Shown here one piece after another: positions 41,618 through 51,087 of a stretch of DNA of 64,000 nt. The notes below the pieces were generated by a model. It did not search any database and was not told the DNA's origin. It was given only the letters and a program-made list of their open reading frames with translations. Position 1 is the stretch's first letter; the number at the start of each line of letters is the position of its first letter. Source of the DNA: Cognataquiflexum rubidum (GTDB lineage: Bacteria > Bacteroidota > Bacteroidia > Cytophagales > Cyclobacteriaceae). Both the position numbers and the translations under genes were made by a program. The stretch is from positions 171,602 to 235,601 of the forward strand of contig NZ_JAKZAL010000007.1 of NCBI RefSeq assembly GCF_022538115.1, given 5' to 3'.

Positions 41618-44224
41618 ATGAACAAAAAAAACAACAATCATATTTCAGTTTTAAGGCTCTTTTTTACCGGGTTATTTTTAGTCATTTTGGCAATATCTTC
41701 CTATGGCCAATCTGTCGCTGATATCCAAAATATTAAAGTGGATGAGTTGTCGGATGCCCAGCTGGAGCAGCTGATTAAGCGAGCTGAATCCTCAGGAATG
41801 ACCGAACAACAGCTTGAGGCAATGGCAAGAGAAAGAGGGATGCCCGCAACGGAAGTTGCTAAACTGAGACAAAGAATCAATAAATTAAGGAGAACAGGAA
41901 AAGATACGCAGAGTAATACATCAACCTCAAAGGAAGTCGAAGGGAGGGAATGGATTCAATCCGAAGAAGAATTTGCGGAAGAAGAAATTGAGTTTACTGA
42001 GGAGGAAGAAAAAATATTTGGTTTTAAATTATTCAGAAACAAAAACCTGAATTTTACTCCAAACCTAAATATTCCAACTCCCCAAAATTATATTTTAGGT
42101 GCCGGTGATCAACTGTTGATTGATATATACGGAGCTTCCCAATTTGAATATGACTTGAATATCAATAGTGATGGGTTGGTTTTTATTCCTAATGTTGGCC
42201 CAGTGAATTTATCCGGACTGACAGTGGAGGCCGCAACTTCAAGACTTTCACGATCTTTGGGTTCGATATACTCCGGGTTGGGTGGTTCTTCTCCAAATAC
42301 CTTTATGAAACTTAGAGTAGGGAATATCAGATCCATCCAAGTTTCTTTGGTGGGTGAGGTGTTCTCTCCCGGCAGTTACACGCTTTCTTCCTTTGCATCT
42401 GTCTTCAATGCCCTATATGCTGCAGGTGGTATCAAGCCGGATGGATCTTTTAGAAACATAAGGGTTTACAGAAATAGTAAGATGATTGCAGAGTTAGACA
42501 TCTATGATTTTTTGGTAAATGGAAATCAGTCTTCAAACGTCAGACTTGAATACAATGATGTTATTTTGATTCCGCCTGTTGAAAAGAGGGTAGAAATCAC
42601 AGGACCGGTGCGGAGAGAAGGATTTTTTGAAATGAAGAACGATGAAAATCTTAAAGACCTCATCAAATTTTCCGGAGGATTCTCCAGCAAAGCTTATTCT
42701 AATTCGGGAACTGTTTTTAGAACAACGGACAATGAATTTAAAGTTGAGAATATTGAAAGTCAAAATTTTGAGAACTTCGTTCCAAAAGATGGTGACAAGT
42801 TTATTTTTGGAGAGCTTTTAGATCGATTTGAAAACAGGGTACAGGTTTCTGGAGCATTGTTGAGGTCTGGAACTTACGCCTTGGAGGAAGGGATGGGGGT
42901 CAAAGATTTAATTCAAAAAGCAGGGGGATTGCGAGCTGACGCTTTTATGAATAGAGCCGCACTTTACCGGACAAGAGAAGATTTTTCCTTGGAAATGGTT
43001 ACTGTAAATATCAGTGAAATTGTAATGGGAAATGAAGAAGATATTTCTCTAAAAAGAGAAGATGTCTTGTATATTCCTAGTATTTATGATCTTAGAGAAG
43101 AATTCTATGTAATAATAGGCGGTGAAATAAATAGACCGGGGTCATATGCTTTTGCCGAACAAATGAGTGTTTCTGATTTAGTGTTCAGAGCTGGAGGGTT
43201 AAAAGAATCTGCAACATCATCCCAGATTGAAATAGCAAGAAGGGTAAAAGATGACGTTTCTGGGAAGTTAGCTGAAATCATCCACATTGATATTGATAAA
43301 GACCTTAAGATTTTAGGCGAAGACAAAAATTTTGTTTTGATGCCATTCGATAATGTTATTGTCCGTAGAAGTTCAGGATTTCAAAGAAGTCGTTTTGTTA
43401 GTGTTGAAGGGGAAGTGCTTTTTCCAGGCGAATTTGCCATTGCGCATGCCAATGAGAGAATTTCTGACTTATTAAGAAGAGCAGGGGGATTAAACCAATT
43501 TGCTTACCCAAAAGGTGCCACATTGATTAGGAGAAATGAGTTTTTTGAAGGTCCGAGTGAAGAGGAAATCAAATCAACCAATTTGACAGAAGTAAAAAGA
43601 AACCTACAAAGGATAAAAAGGGATACAACAGAAGCTGAGAAAATTTTGTTGAACAGGATAGATCAAAAAATAGAAGAAAAGGGTGGAGGCATTTCAAACA
43701 AGTCCGGAGGCCTTTTGATAGATGATTTTAAAAAGGAAACAATTGAGGATTTGGTTTCCGATAATGACAGTTTGCCCCAGGAGGTGGTTAAAACCCAAGA
43801 TATGATTGGGATTGACTTAGTTTCAATTATTAATAATCCAGGAAGTCCTTTTGATTTAATAATTCAGGAAGGTGACGTTTTGAGCATCCCTAAACTGCTG
43901 CAAACAGTCAGAATGAGAGGTGAAGTTCTCTTTCCAACGACGGCACGTTACGAAGAATCAAACGGTTTTAAATCCTATATTTCTAGAGCAGGAGGGTTTA
44001 CAGATAAATCCAGAAAGAAGCGGTCATATGTAGTATATGCAAATGGTGATGTTAGAAGAACTTCTGGATTTCTTTTCTTTAAAGTATATCCTAAGATTGA
44101 GCCGGGTTCAGAAATAATTATTCCTTCTAAGAAAGACAAAGAACCATTGTCGATACAAGGGTGGCTAGCCATTACGACCACGTTGACTACCTTGGTGCTT
44201 GTGATAAACCAATTGAATCAATAG
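41618..44224 (+). CDS. Multi-SLBB polysaccharide export protein (Wza-type)
   Basis: The protein has 868 residues from the ATG at 41618, where a signal peptide begins (hydrophobic RLFFTGLFLVILAISSYG); 21 upstream in-frame codons are not needed. A helical, Glu-rich segment (about 30-125) precedes the polysaccharide-export domain (YILGAGDQLLIDIYGASQFEYDLNINSDGLVFIPNVGPVNLSGLT, about 155-200). About six SLBB beta-grasp repeats follow, recognisable by VSLVGEVFSPGSYTL, VEITGPVRREGFFEM, VQVSGALLRSGTYAL, VIIGGEINRPGSYAF, VSVEGEVLFPGEFAI and VRMRGEVLFPTTARY. A final hydrophobic stretch (WLAITTTLTTLVLVINQL) may insert in the membrane. It should form the periplasmic and outer-membrane export conduit. 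Confidence 0.92.
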   Translation: MNKKNNNHISVLRLFFTGLFLVILAISSYGQSVADIQNIKVDELSDAQLEQLIKRAESSGMTEQQLEAMARERGMPATEVAKLRQRINKLRRTGKDTQSNTSTSKEVEGREWIQSEEEFAEEEIEFTEEEEKIFGFKLFRNKNLNFTPNLNIPTPQNYILGAGDQLLIDIYGASQFEYDLNINSDGLVFIPNVGPVNLSGLTVEAATSRLSRSLGSIYSGLGGSSPNTFMKLRVGNIRSIQVSLVGEVFSPGSYTLSSFASVFNALYAAGGIKPDGSFRNIRVYRNSKMIAELDIYDFLVNGNQSSNVRLEYNDVILIPPVEKRVEITGPVRREGFFEMKNDENLKDLIKFSGGFSSKAYSNSGTVFRTTDNEFKVENIESQNFENFVPKDGDKFIFGELLDRFENRVQVSGALLRSGTYALEEGMGVKDLIQKAGGLRADAFMNRAALYRTREDFSLEMVTVNISEIVMGNEEDISLKREDVLYIPSIYDLREEFYVIIGGEINRPGSYAFAEQMSVSDLVFRAGGLKESATSSQIEIARRVKDDVSGKLAEIIHIDIDKDLKILGEDKNFVLMPFDNVIVRRSSGFQRSRFVSVEGEVLFPGEFAIAHANERISDLLRRAGGLNQFAYPKGATLIRRNEFFEGPSEEEIKSTNLTEVKRNLQRIKRDTTEAEKILLNRIDQKIEEKGGGISNKSGGLLIDDFKKETIEDLVSDNDSLPQEVVKTQDMIGIDLVSIINNPGSPFDLIIQEGDVLSIPKLLQTVRMRGEVLFPTTARYEESNGFKSYISRAGGFTDKSRKKRSYVVYANGDVRRTSGFLFFKVYPKIEPGSEIIIPSKKDKEPLSIQGWLAITTTLTTLVLVINQLNQ

Positions 44225-44258
44225 GGTTAAAATAGAACTACTATTTCCCAATAAATTA

Positions 44259-45365
44259 ATGGAAAAAAGCAATCAAAATACTCCTTCCCTAAATGATGAA
44301 ATTGACTTACTCGAATTGGTCAAAACTGTCTGGATTAAACGAAAATTAGTTTTTTATATAGTATTAGGTTCAATAATAGCCGGTGTTTTTGTAGCGCTTG
44401 TATTAAATAAAGAATTTACAGCTGGCTCTACTTTTGTTCCTCAGACTTCGGAACCTGGCAAAATGGGAGGGAGTCTTGGGGGCTTGGCTTCCCTAGCAGG
44501 AATAAACTTAGGAGGGATGGGGGCCAGAAGTGAAATTCCACCATCCCTGTATCCTAAAATAGTTGGCTCGGTAACTTTTCAAAAGGAATTGCTAAAGGCA
44601 AAAGTTAATCCAATTGGAACAGTTTTGCCTGTCACTTATCAATATTATTATGATAGTGTTTTTGATCCCGGATTATTATCAAAGGTGGGGAAATATACTA
44701 TTGGATTGCCCGGGATCATCTTGAGTAAAATTAGAGGCAATTCCACCCCTGATTCTGGCCAAAATCAATTGGAATTGGTGAATGTTTCCCAATCAGAATT
44801 TGGACATTTTAAAAGGATAAATGCTCAGATTGCCATCCAGTATAATCAAAAAGAAGGTTTTGTATCATTGAGTTTTACTATGCCTGAACCTCTTATGGCG
44901 GCGCAAATGGCTAAGTATGCAGAGGAATTACTTCAAAAGGAAGTAATTGAATACAAAATTCAAAATGCTAGAGAGCAATTGAAATTTACTGAAGCAAGAT
45001 TTGAGGAAAAGAAAATTGAATTTGAAAAAATTCAAAACAGGCTAGCCAATTTTAGAGACAGAAACCAGAATCTCTCTTCTGCTATGGTTTTAAATCAATT
45101 AGAAAAACTGGAAGCCGACTATAATTTTGCATTTAATGTATACAGTGAATTGGCAAAGCAGTTGGAACAATCAAAACTTCAGGTTAGTCAGGACACTCCC
45201 GTTTTTTCCGTTATTCAACCTGTTTCTATTCCAATTGAAAAGTCAGCCCCCAAAAGGCCGCTAGTTGTTTTGGTTTTTGCAATTTTGGGTATGATTGTTT
45301 CATTTGGCTATATTTTTGGAAAACAATATTTCGAATCTCTAAAAATAGATTGGGACTCTAAATGA
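44259..45365 (+). CDS. Chain-length determinant protein (Wzz type, no kinase domain)
   Basis: This 368-residue inner-membrane protein has Wzz topology. A first helix (LVFYIVLGSIIAGVFVALVL, about 31-50) is followed by a periplasmic domain with a Gly-rich loop (GGSLGGLASLAGINLGGMG) and a long coiled coil (about 225-300). The second helix is near 335-355 (PLVVLVFAILGMIVSFGYIFG), preceded by the Pro-rich IPIEKSAPKRP. The chain ends soon after, so there is no Wzc-type tyrosine kinase. It probably sets the length of the polymer made by the Wzy-like protein at 57240-58460. It lies 34 bases after the Wza-type gene. Confidence 0.92.
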   Translation: MEKSNQNTPSLNDEIDLLELVKTVWIKRKLVFYIVLGSIIAGVFVALVLNKEFTAGSTFVPQTSEPGKMGGSLGGLASLAGINLGGMGARSEIPPSLYPKIVGSVTFQKELLKAKVNPIGTVLPVTYQYYYDSVFDPGLLSKVGKYTIGLPGIILSKIRGNSTPDSGQNQLELVNVSQSEFGHFKRINAQIAIQYNQKEGFVSLSFTMPEPLMAAQMAKYAEELLQKEVIEYKIQNAREQLKFTEARFEEKKIEFEKIQNRLANFRDRNQNLSSAMVLNQLEKLEADYNFAFNVYSELAKQLEQSKLQVSQDTPVFSVIQPVSIPIEKSAPKRPLVVLVFAILGMIVSFGYIFGKQYFESLKIDWDSK

Positions 45366-45640
45366 CGAAAGGATTTTAGAAACTCAATATTTAAAATATG
45401 ATAAAAAATTTAATATTTTAAAATACAAAAAAAAATATTTGAATTACTTTTTTTTGTATTTATAATTTATTTTATTTGTATCGCATTAAAAAAATATTTG
45501 AATTGATTAAATGATTACAAACATCAAATTCTTTTTTTGAATAAATTATCAACAAATCTATCTCGGTAGAATTATCTGCCACTAAACCCAAAGGCTAAAA
45601 GAATAATTCAACAATTTATTAACCATAAAATTTTTAACAA
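45366..45640. other. Very AT-rich spacer before the sugar dehydrogenase genes
   Basis: The spacer is 275 bases, with runs of A and T up to about 45540. A small imperfect inverted pair (GGTAGA-ATTA-TCTGCC) lies near 45564-45580. It probably holds an internal promoter, but no clean consensus was found. Confidence 0.4.
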
Positions 45641-46957
45641 ATGAAAATTACAGTAGTAGGTACAGGATACGTCGGTTTGGTATCCGGGGCATGTTTTTCT
45701 GAAGTAGGCATTGAAGTCGTCTGCGTTGACATTGACCAAAAAAAGATTGAAAACCTCAAAAACGGCATCATGCCCATTTATGAGCCTGGTTTAGAGGAAA
45801 TAGTGAAAAGAAATTTTGCAAGTGGAAGGCTCCAATTTTCCACTAACCTTGGTGAAGCCATTAAGGATTCCAAAGTCGCATTTATCGCAGTTGGAACACC
45901 TCCCGGGGAAGATGGTTCTGCGGATCTTAAATATGTATTGGCAGTGGCTGATGAAATTGGCCGTACCATGACAGATTATATCGTTGTAGCAACCAAAAGC
46001 ACAGTGCCGGTCACTACAGGAGAAAAAGTAAGGGCGGCAATCAAAGCAGCTTTGGAAAAAAGAGGTTCTGATCTTCCTTTTGCAGTGGCATCTAATCCTG
46101 AGTTCCTCAAAGAAGGCGCCGCAGTTGATGATTTTATGAAACCAGACAGGATTGTCATCGGCGTAGATGACGAAAGGGCTGAGGAAATTATGAAAAGACT
46201 GTATAAGCCCTTTCAGCTCAATGGTGACAGAATCATTTATATGGACATCCCTTCTGCAGAGATGACCAAATATGCTGCCAATGCTATGCTTGCAACAAAA
46301 ATTTCTTTTATGAATGATATTGCTAATCTCTGCGAACTCGTAGGGGCCAATGCAAATATGGTTAGAAAAGGAATTGGGTCTGATCCAAGAATTGGTACTA
46401 GGTTTATTTATCCGGGAGTAGGTTATGGTGGTTCTTGCTTTCCAAAAGATGTGAAAGCCATTATTAAAACCGGAAAAAAATATGGTTATGACCTAAGGGT
46501 TTTACAATCTGTAGAAGACGTTAACGATGATCAGAAGTATGTTTTGGTCAAAAAAATAAAGAAACATTTCGGTGATGACCTGAGTGGTAAAACTTTTGCC
46601 ATGTGGGGCTTAAGTTTCAAACCTAATACAGATGATATGAGGGAATCTCCTTCTATTGTGATCATTGACGAATTGATTGCAGCAGGTGCAAAAGTGAAGG
46701 CGTACGATCCAATCGCAATGAAAGAAGCGCAGCATATTTATATCGGGGACAAAATTACTTACGCTAAAGATGCTTATGATGCTCTGGTGGATGCAGATGC
46801 TCTTCTTCTAGTCACAGAATGGTCTGAATTTAGGATTCCAAGCTGGTCTGCTGTGGGTAAACTGCTTCATAACAAAGTGGTCTTTGATGGAAGAAATATC
46901 TATGAAAAAGAATACCTATCCGAACTTGGATTTACACATTACGGCATTGGTATTTAA
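45641..46957 (+). CDS. ugd: UDP-glucose 6-dehydrogenase
   Basis: This 438-residue NAD-dependent enzyme oxidises UDP-glucose to UDP-glucuronate in two steps. The Rossmann motif is [19 protein letters not shown] (5-23). [20 protein letters not shown] carries the substrate-binding Glu/Lys region, and the catalytic Cys is C266 in [36 protein letters not shown] and [14 protein letters not shown] complete the family set. The form with EFLKEGxAVxDF fits Ugd rather than GDP-mannose dehydrogenase. It supplies glucuronic acid to the polymer. Confidence 0.92.
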   Translation: MKITVVGTGYVGLVSGACFSEVGIEVVCVDIDQKKIENLKNGIMPIYEPGLEEIVKRNFASGRLQFSTNLGEAIKDSKVAFIAVGTPPGEDGSADLKYVLAVADEIGRTMTDYIVVATKSTVPVTTGEKVRAAIKAALEKRGSDLPFAVASNPEFLKEGAAVDDFMKPDRIVIGVDDERAEEIMKRLYKPFQLNGDRIIYMDIPSAEMTKYAANAMLATKISFMNDIANLCELVGANANMVRKGIGSDPRIGTRFIYPGVGYGGSCFPKDVKAIIKTGKKYGYDLRVLQSVEDVNDDQKYVLVKKIKKHFGDDLSGKTFAMWGLSFKPNTDDMRESPSIVIIDELIAAGAKVKAYDPIAMKEAQHIYIGDKITYAKDAYDALVDADALLLVTEWSEFRIPSWSAVGKLLHNKVVFDGRNIYEKEYLSELGFTHYGIGI

Positions 46958-47056
46958 AGGTAATTGGGGTGCTTGAATTGTCCTAAAATCCTTGCACTCC
47001 ATATTTTTTCAAAAAATTCAATATTTTATTCTTAATATTTTATTAGATACCTAATC

Positions 47057-48367
47057 ATGTTAAAATCATTAAAAGATTCAAAAATTGCCGTTATAGGGCT
47101 TGGATATGTGGGCTTACCTTTGGCAGTTGCATTTGCTGAAAAATTTCAAGCCATTGGTTTTGATATCGATCCAAAAAGAGTTGATGAATTGCAAAAAGGA
47201 TTCGATAGGACTTTAGAAGTTGAAGACAAGGACCTTCAGAAAGTCTTAGTAAAAAACCCTGTAGCGCTTGAGGAAAAAGGAAAAGGCTTGCTTGTAACAG
47301 ATGCAGTAATGCCTATTTCATCATGTAATATATTCATTGTAACAGTTCCAACACCGACTGATAAACACAATAAACCTGTCCTGACTCCCATGCTTAAAGC
47401 TTCCGAGACAATTGGTAAGGTATTAAAAAAGGGCGATGTCGTTATTTATGAATCCACTGTTTATCCCGGAGTGACAGAGGACGAATGTGTACCAGTTCTT
47501 GAAAAATTTTCTGGATTAAAATTCAATGTGGATTTTTTTGCAGGCTATTCCCCTGAACGTATCAATCCTGGTGATAAAGAACACACAGTCACCAAGATAC
47601 TTAAGGTAACATCAGGAAGCAATGAGGAGGTGGCCGAATATGTTGATCAGCTTTATCAAGCTGTCATTATCGCAGGAACCCATAAGGCGTCTTCCATTAA
47701 AGTAGCAGAAGCCGCAAAAGTAATCGAGAATTCCCAAAGGGATATCAATATTGCCTTTGTCAATGAGTTGTCCAAAATTTTCAATTTATTGGGGATAGAT
47801 ACCCATGAGGTATTGGCAGCTGCAGGTACGAAATGGAATTTTTTGCCATTCAAACCAGGATTGGTAGGTGGGCATTGTATCGGTGTAGATCCTTTTTATC
47901 TCGCCCAAAAGGCTCAGGAAGTTGGCTATCATCCTGAGATTATCCTTGCAGGTAGGAGATTAAACGATTCAATGGGAAAGCATGTAGCTACTGAAGTAAT
48001 CAAATTGATGATGAGAAAAAATCTCAAAGTCATTGATTCTAAAGTTCTGATTCTAGGTTTCACTTTCAAGGAAGATTGTCCGGATGTAAGAAATACAAGG
48101 GTGATTGATATTTATAATGAGTTGAAGTCTTTTGATATGGATGTAGATGTCTATGATCCTTGGGCAGATGCCAAGGAAGTTCAACACGAATATGGAATCC
48201 ATATTTCTTCAAAAGGAGATGAACCAAATCTTGAAAAATATTCAGCTATCATTCTGGCCGTAGCACATAAAGAATTCAGACCTTTATCCATCCAAAAGAC
48301 AAAAAATCAAGTTGTTTTTGATGTAAAAGGAATATTGGATAAATCAAAAGTAGATTCAAGATTATAA
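47057..48367 (+). CDS. Nucleotide sugar dehydrogenase, UDP-HexNAc 6-dehydrogenase type (TviB/WbpA-like)
   Basis: This 436-residue paralogue of the preceding enzyme is of the other subgroup. It has [19 protein letters not shown] (about 13-31), the [19 protein letters not shown] segment, [14 protein letters not shown] (about 166-179) and the catalytic Cys C274 in [13 protein letters not shown]. The [10 protein letters not shown] motif is typical of TviB/WbpA/CapL enzymes, which convert UDP-GlcNAc or UDP-GalNAc to the uronate. The next gene, an epimerase of TviC/WbpP type 11 bases downstream, supports a UDP-N-acetylgalactosaminuronate route. Confidence 0.9.
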   Translation: MLKSLKDSKIAVIGLGYVGLPLAVAFAEKFQAIGFDIDPKRVDELQKGFDRTLEVEDKDLQKVLVKNPVALEEKGKGLLVTDAVMPISSCNIFIVTVPTPTDKHNKPVLTPMLKASETIGKVLKKGDVVIYESTVYPGVTEDECVPVLEKFSGLKFNVDFFAGYSPERINPGDKEHTVTKILKVTSGSNEEVAEYVDQLYQAVIIAGTHKASSIKVAEAAKVIENSQRDINIAFVNELSKIFNLLGIDTHEVLAAAGTKWNFLPFKPGLVGGHCIGVDPFYLAQKAQEVGYHPEIILAGRRLNDSMGKHVATEVIKLMMRKNLKVIDSKVLILGFTFKEDCPDVRNTRVIDIYNELKSFDMDVDVYDPWADAKEVQHEYGIHISSKGDEPNLEKYSAIILAVAHKEFRPLSIQKTKNQVVFDVKGILDKSKVDSRL

Positions 48368-48378
48368 AACCAAGGTTT

Positions 48379-49428
48379 ATGTCAGAATCCAAAATAATTA
48401 GTGAAAAAAAGGTTCTTGTAACAGGTGGAGCCGGGTTTATAGGCTCCAACCTTATTGATGTTTTATTGGAACAAGGAAATGAAGTTGTATGCTTAGATAA
48501 TTTTGCAACTGGAAAAAGAGAGAACCTTCAAATAGCTCTGCAAAATGAAAAATTCAAATTGATCGAAGGGGACATTAGGAATTTTGAGGATTGTACTACT
48601 GCCGTTCAAGGTTGTGATTATGTCTTACACCAAGCTGCATTGGGATCTGTTCCAAGATCAATTGCAGACCCAATGACCACCACAGATGTCAATATTGGTG
48701 GATTTGTCAAAATGCTTTTTGCAGCCAAGGAAGCTGGTGTCAAAAGATTTGTTTATGCCGCAAGTTCCTCCACTTATGGAGATCATGCCGCATTGCCTAA
48801 AGTAGAACACATCATCGGAAATGCCTTATCTCCCTATGCGATCACAAAATATGTTGATGAGCTGTTTGCAAAGAACTTTTCTGATATTTATGGGATAGAA
48901 ACAGTGGGGCTCAGGTACTTTAACGTTTTTGGAAGAAGACAGGATCCAAATGGCGCCTATGCGGCCGTGATTCCAAAATTCGTTTCAGAATTAATGGCGC
49001 TTAATAGTCCTGTGATCAATGGGGATGGCAGCTACTCCAGAGATTTTACTTATATCGATAATGTGATTCAGGCTAATCAATTGGCAGCAATTACACCTAC
49101 CGCTGATTTTAAAGAGAAGTTAAAAGATTATTCAGAAGGAATAGGAAAAACTTGTAACCACGAGAGTACGATTTCCGAAGTTTTCAATGTAGCATTTGGA
49201 GAAAGGACCACTTTAAAGGAATTGGTTGAGATATTGAAAGGGACCTTGTCAAAATTCGATCCCCGAATTTATGATGTCAAAATTTTATATGGTCCAAATA
49301 GGGGAGGGGATATCCCTCATTCCTTGGCCTCTGTTGAAAAGGCCAATGAAATTTTGGGTTACGAACCGAAATTTGATATCAACAGGGGATTGATTGAAGC
49401 GACTAATTGGTATTGGGGAAATTTATGA
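48379..49428 (+). CDS. UDP-HexNAc C4-epimerase (WbpP/TviC-like SDR)
   Basis: This is a 349-residue extended short-chain dehydrogenase. It has the NAD motif TGGAGFIGSN (15-24), the catalytic AASSST and Y153/K157 of SPYAITKYVDE. QAALGSVPRSIADP (about 85-98) is characteristic of the WbpP/TviC group of UDP-GlcNAc/UDP-GalNAc 4-epimerases. The segment TADFKEKLKDYSEGIGKTCNH (about 238-258) is a somewhat long loop before the conserved FNVAFGERTTL. Together with the dehydrogenase just upstream it makes UDP-GalNAcA from UDP-GlcNAc. Confidence 0.9.
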   Translation: MSESKIISEKKVLVTGGAGFIGSNLIDVLLEQGNEVVCLDNFATGKRENLQIALQNEKFKLIEGDIRNFEDCTTAVQGCDYVLHQAALGSVPRSIADPMTTTDVNIGGFVKMLFAAKEAGVKRFVYAASSSTYGDHAALPKVEHIIGNALSPYAITKYVDELFAKNFSDIYGIETVGLRYFNVFGRRQDPNGAYAAVIPKFVSELMALNSPVINGDGSYSRDFTYIDNVIQANQLAAITPTADFKEKLKDYSEGIGKTCNHESTISEVFNVAFGERTTLKELVEILKGTLSKFDPRIYDVKILYGPNRGGDIPHSLASVEKANEILGYEPKFDINRGLIEATNWYWGNL

Positions 49429-49735
49429 TAGTCCTTTTTGATTTCTTTACCAATTTGAATTCAATTATCTTAAGATATTTTTTTTCCCTCATAATCATTA
49501 TTTTTGGTAACCAATTGAACAAGGGTCTTTCCAAAGGTTTTATGTAAGAATTAATTTAGTCGGAATATCATTTGTGAATTGCCCTGAATAATTAAAATAA
49601 TGAATATAATTTAAAGAAAATTCTTTTTTTTTTCAAACCAGTAAAAAAATAATCGGCTTAATTATTTTTGCTTTTAAAATTTTAAAACCTAATACATCAA
49701 GTTCTTGAAATATCATTTAAAGAAAAATAATTATT
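49429..49735. other. AT-rich junction between sugar modules
   Basis: These 307 bases have no gene of usable length. They are full of T and A runs. The stretch separates the uronate module from the dideoxy-amino-sugar module and marks a possible cassette boundary. No palindrome or terminator stands out. Confidence 0.4.
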
Positions 49736-50128
49736 GTGAATTGTAAATTAATTGAATTACCAAAAATCATAGACCCAAGGGGGAATCTTACTTTTTTACA
49801 GAATTTCCATCAAGTCCCATTTAAAATCCAAAGAATATTTTGGACGTATGATGTTCCTGGTGGAGAAATGAGAGGAGGTCATGCTTATCACAATCAAGAA
49901 GAGATAATTATTGCTTTGAGTGGCAGTTTCGAAATAGTAATTACAGACATCGATGGATCACTGGAAAAATTTCAAATGAATAGATCCTACTTTGGCCTTT
50001 ATTTACCCGCCTTAACTTGGAGACATATGGAAAACTTTTCTACTAATTCAGTTGGTTTACATCTATCAAGTTCTACTTTTCAAGAGCATGAGTATATCAG
50101 AGACTTTGAAATTTTCAAAAGTTTGTAA
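49736..50128 (+). CDS. FdtA-like cupin, diverged first paralogue
   Basis: This 130-residue cupin of the FdtA/QdtA/WxcM-like group reads from a GTG at 49736. The core is IQRIFWTYDVPGGEMRGGHAYHNQEEIIIALSGSF. True FdtA enzymes (dTDP-4-keto-6-deoxyglucose 3,4-ketoisomerases) carry GGHAHK; here the second histidine is Tyr51 and the residue after it is His52. It could be a ketoisomerase of altered specificity, a partner subunit, or an inactive copy. It lies 1 base before a closer FdtA homologue. The two share the order of motifs along their whole length and clearly arose by duplication. Confidence 0.75.
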   Translation: MNCKLIELPKIIDPRGNLTFLQNFHQVPFKIQRIFWTYDVPGGEMRGGHAYHNQEEIIIALSGSFEIVITDIDGSLEKFQMNRSYFGLYLPALTWRHMENFSTNSVGLHLSSSTFQEHEYIRDFEIFKSL

Positions 50129-50129
50129 A

Positions 50130-50567
50130 ATGAAAGCTTCAACTGTTTTTGATTGCTCCCTTTTAGAATTACCTAAAAATCATAATATAAAGGGTAACAT
50201 TACAGCCGTAAACAATTTAAAAGAAGTTCCATTTGAGATAAATAGAGTTTATTTTTTGTATGATGTTCCCGGTGGAGAATCAAGAGGTGGGCATGCACAT
50301 AAGGACCTTCAACAACTCATTATTGCTGCAAGTGGAAGTTTTGATTTAATCATAAACGATGGAAATGTAAAAAGAACATTTCATTTAAATCGTCCTTATC
50401 AAGGAGTATTATTGCCACCTGGATTATGGAGAGAGTTAGATAATTTTTCTTCAGGAGCTATTTGCCTGGTACTCGCTTCACAAATTTATACAGAAGTAGA
50501 TTATATTAGGGATTACGAGCAATTTCGATTATATAAATATGATTCATCCGAAGGCAGAAGTGTATAG
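50130..50567 (+). CDS. fdtA: dTDP-4-keto-6-deoxyglucose 3,4-ketoisomerase (FdtA/QdtA-like)
   Basis: This is a 145-residue cupin from the ATG at 50130; the frame opens earlier but overlaps the previous gene. The motif SRGGHAHKDLQQLIIAASGSFDLIINDG (about 51-78) has both active-site-region histidines (H55, H57). The family moves the keto group from C4 to C3 of dTDP-4-keto-6-deoxyglucose, yielding the substrate for the FdtB-type aminotransferase. The order FdtA, FdtC, FdtB follows in this locus. Whether the product is the galacto (Fuc3N) or gluco (Qui3N) epimer cannot be told from sequence. Confidence 0.85.
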   Translation: MKASTVFDCSLLELPKNHNIKGNITAVNNLKEVPFEINRVYFLYDVPGGESRGGHAHKDLQQLIIAASGSFDLIINDGNVKRTFHLNRPYQGVLLPPGLWRELDNFSSGAICLVLASQIYTEVDYIRDYEQFRLYKYDSSEGRSV

Positions 50568-51087
50568 TAAGCAAATTGGTATTGGGACAAAAATTTGGCA
50601 ATTCGCTATAGTTTTAGAAGGTGCCATTATTGGAAATGAATGTAACATCAACTGCCATACTTTAATTGAATCAAAAGCTGTTATTGGAAATAGGGTTACT
50701 ATTAAACCTGGTGTTTTTGTTTGGGACGGTGTGAAATTAGATGATGGGGTAATGGTAGGCCCTAATGCAACTTTTACAAATGATAAATGGCCAAAATCAA
50801 AAAATTCAAAATTTCAATTGTTAGAAACTTATATTGGAAAGTATTCTAGTATAGGAGCTAATGCAACAATTCTTTGCGGAATCAAGATCGGAGAATACTC
50901 AATGATTGGAGCTGGGGCAGTAGTGACAAAAAATGTCCCTGACAGAGCTTTGGTGGTGGGTGCACCTGCCAAAATTGTAGGGTGGATGAACGAGGATGGT
51001 ACTAAAATGAAAAAAATAGAAGAAAACTTTGTCGACAATCAAGGTCGTGAATGGATAGTTTTGCATAATCAACTTCAGAAAAAATGA
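50539..51087 (+). CDS. fdtC: dTDP-3-amino-3,6-dideoxyhexose N-acetyltransferase (FdtC/QdtC-like)
   Basis: This is a 182-residue left-handed beta-helix acyltransferase. Hexapeptide repeats run from about residue 13 to 140 (IGIGTKIWQFAIVLEGAIIGNECNI, VTIKPGVFVWDGVKLDDGVMVGPNATFTND, YSSIGANATILCGIKIGEYSMIGAGAVVTKNVPDRALVVGAPAKIVGW). NATFTNDKWP is typical of QdtC/FdtC and WbpD-like enzymes. It starts 29 bases inside the fdtA gene and ends overlapping fdtB by 4 bases. Its job is to acetylate the 3-amino group made by FdtB. Confidence 0.85.
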   Translation: MIHPKAEVYSKQIGIGTKIWQFAIVLEGAIIGNECNINCHTLIESKAVIGNRVTIKPGVFVWDGVKLDDGVMVGPNATFTNDKWPKSKNSKFQLLETYIGKYSSIGANATILCGIKIGEYSMIGAGAVVTKNVPDRALVVGAPAKIVGWMNEDGTKMKKIEENFVDNQGREWIVLHNQLQKK

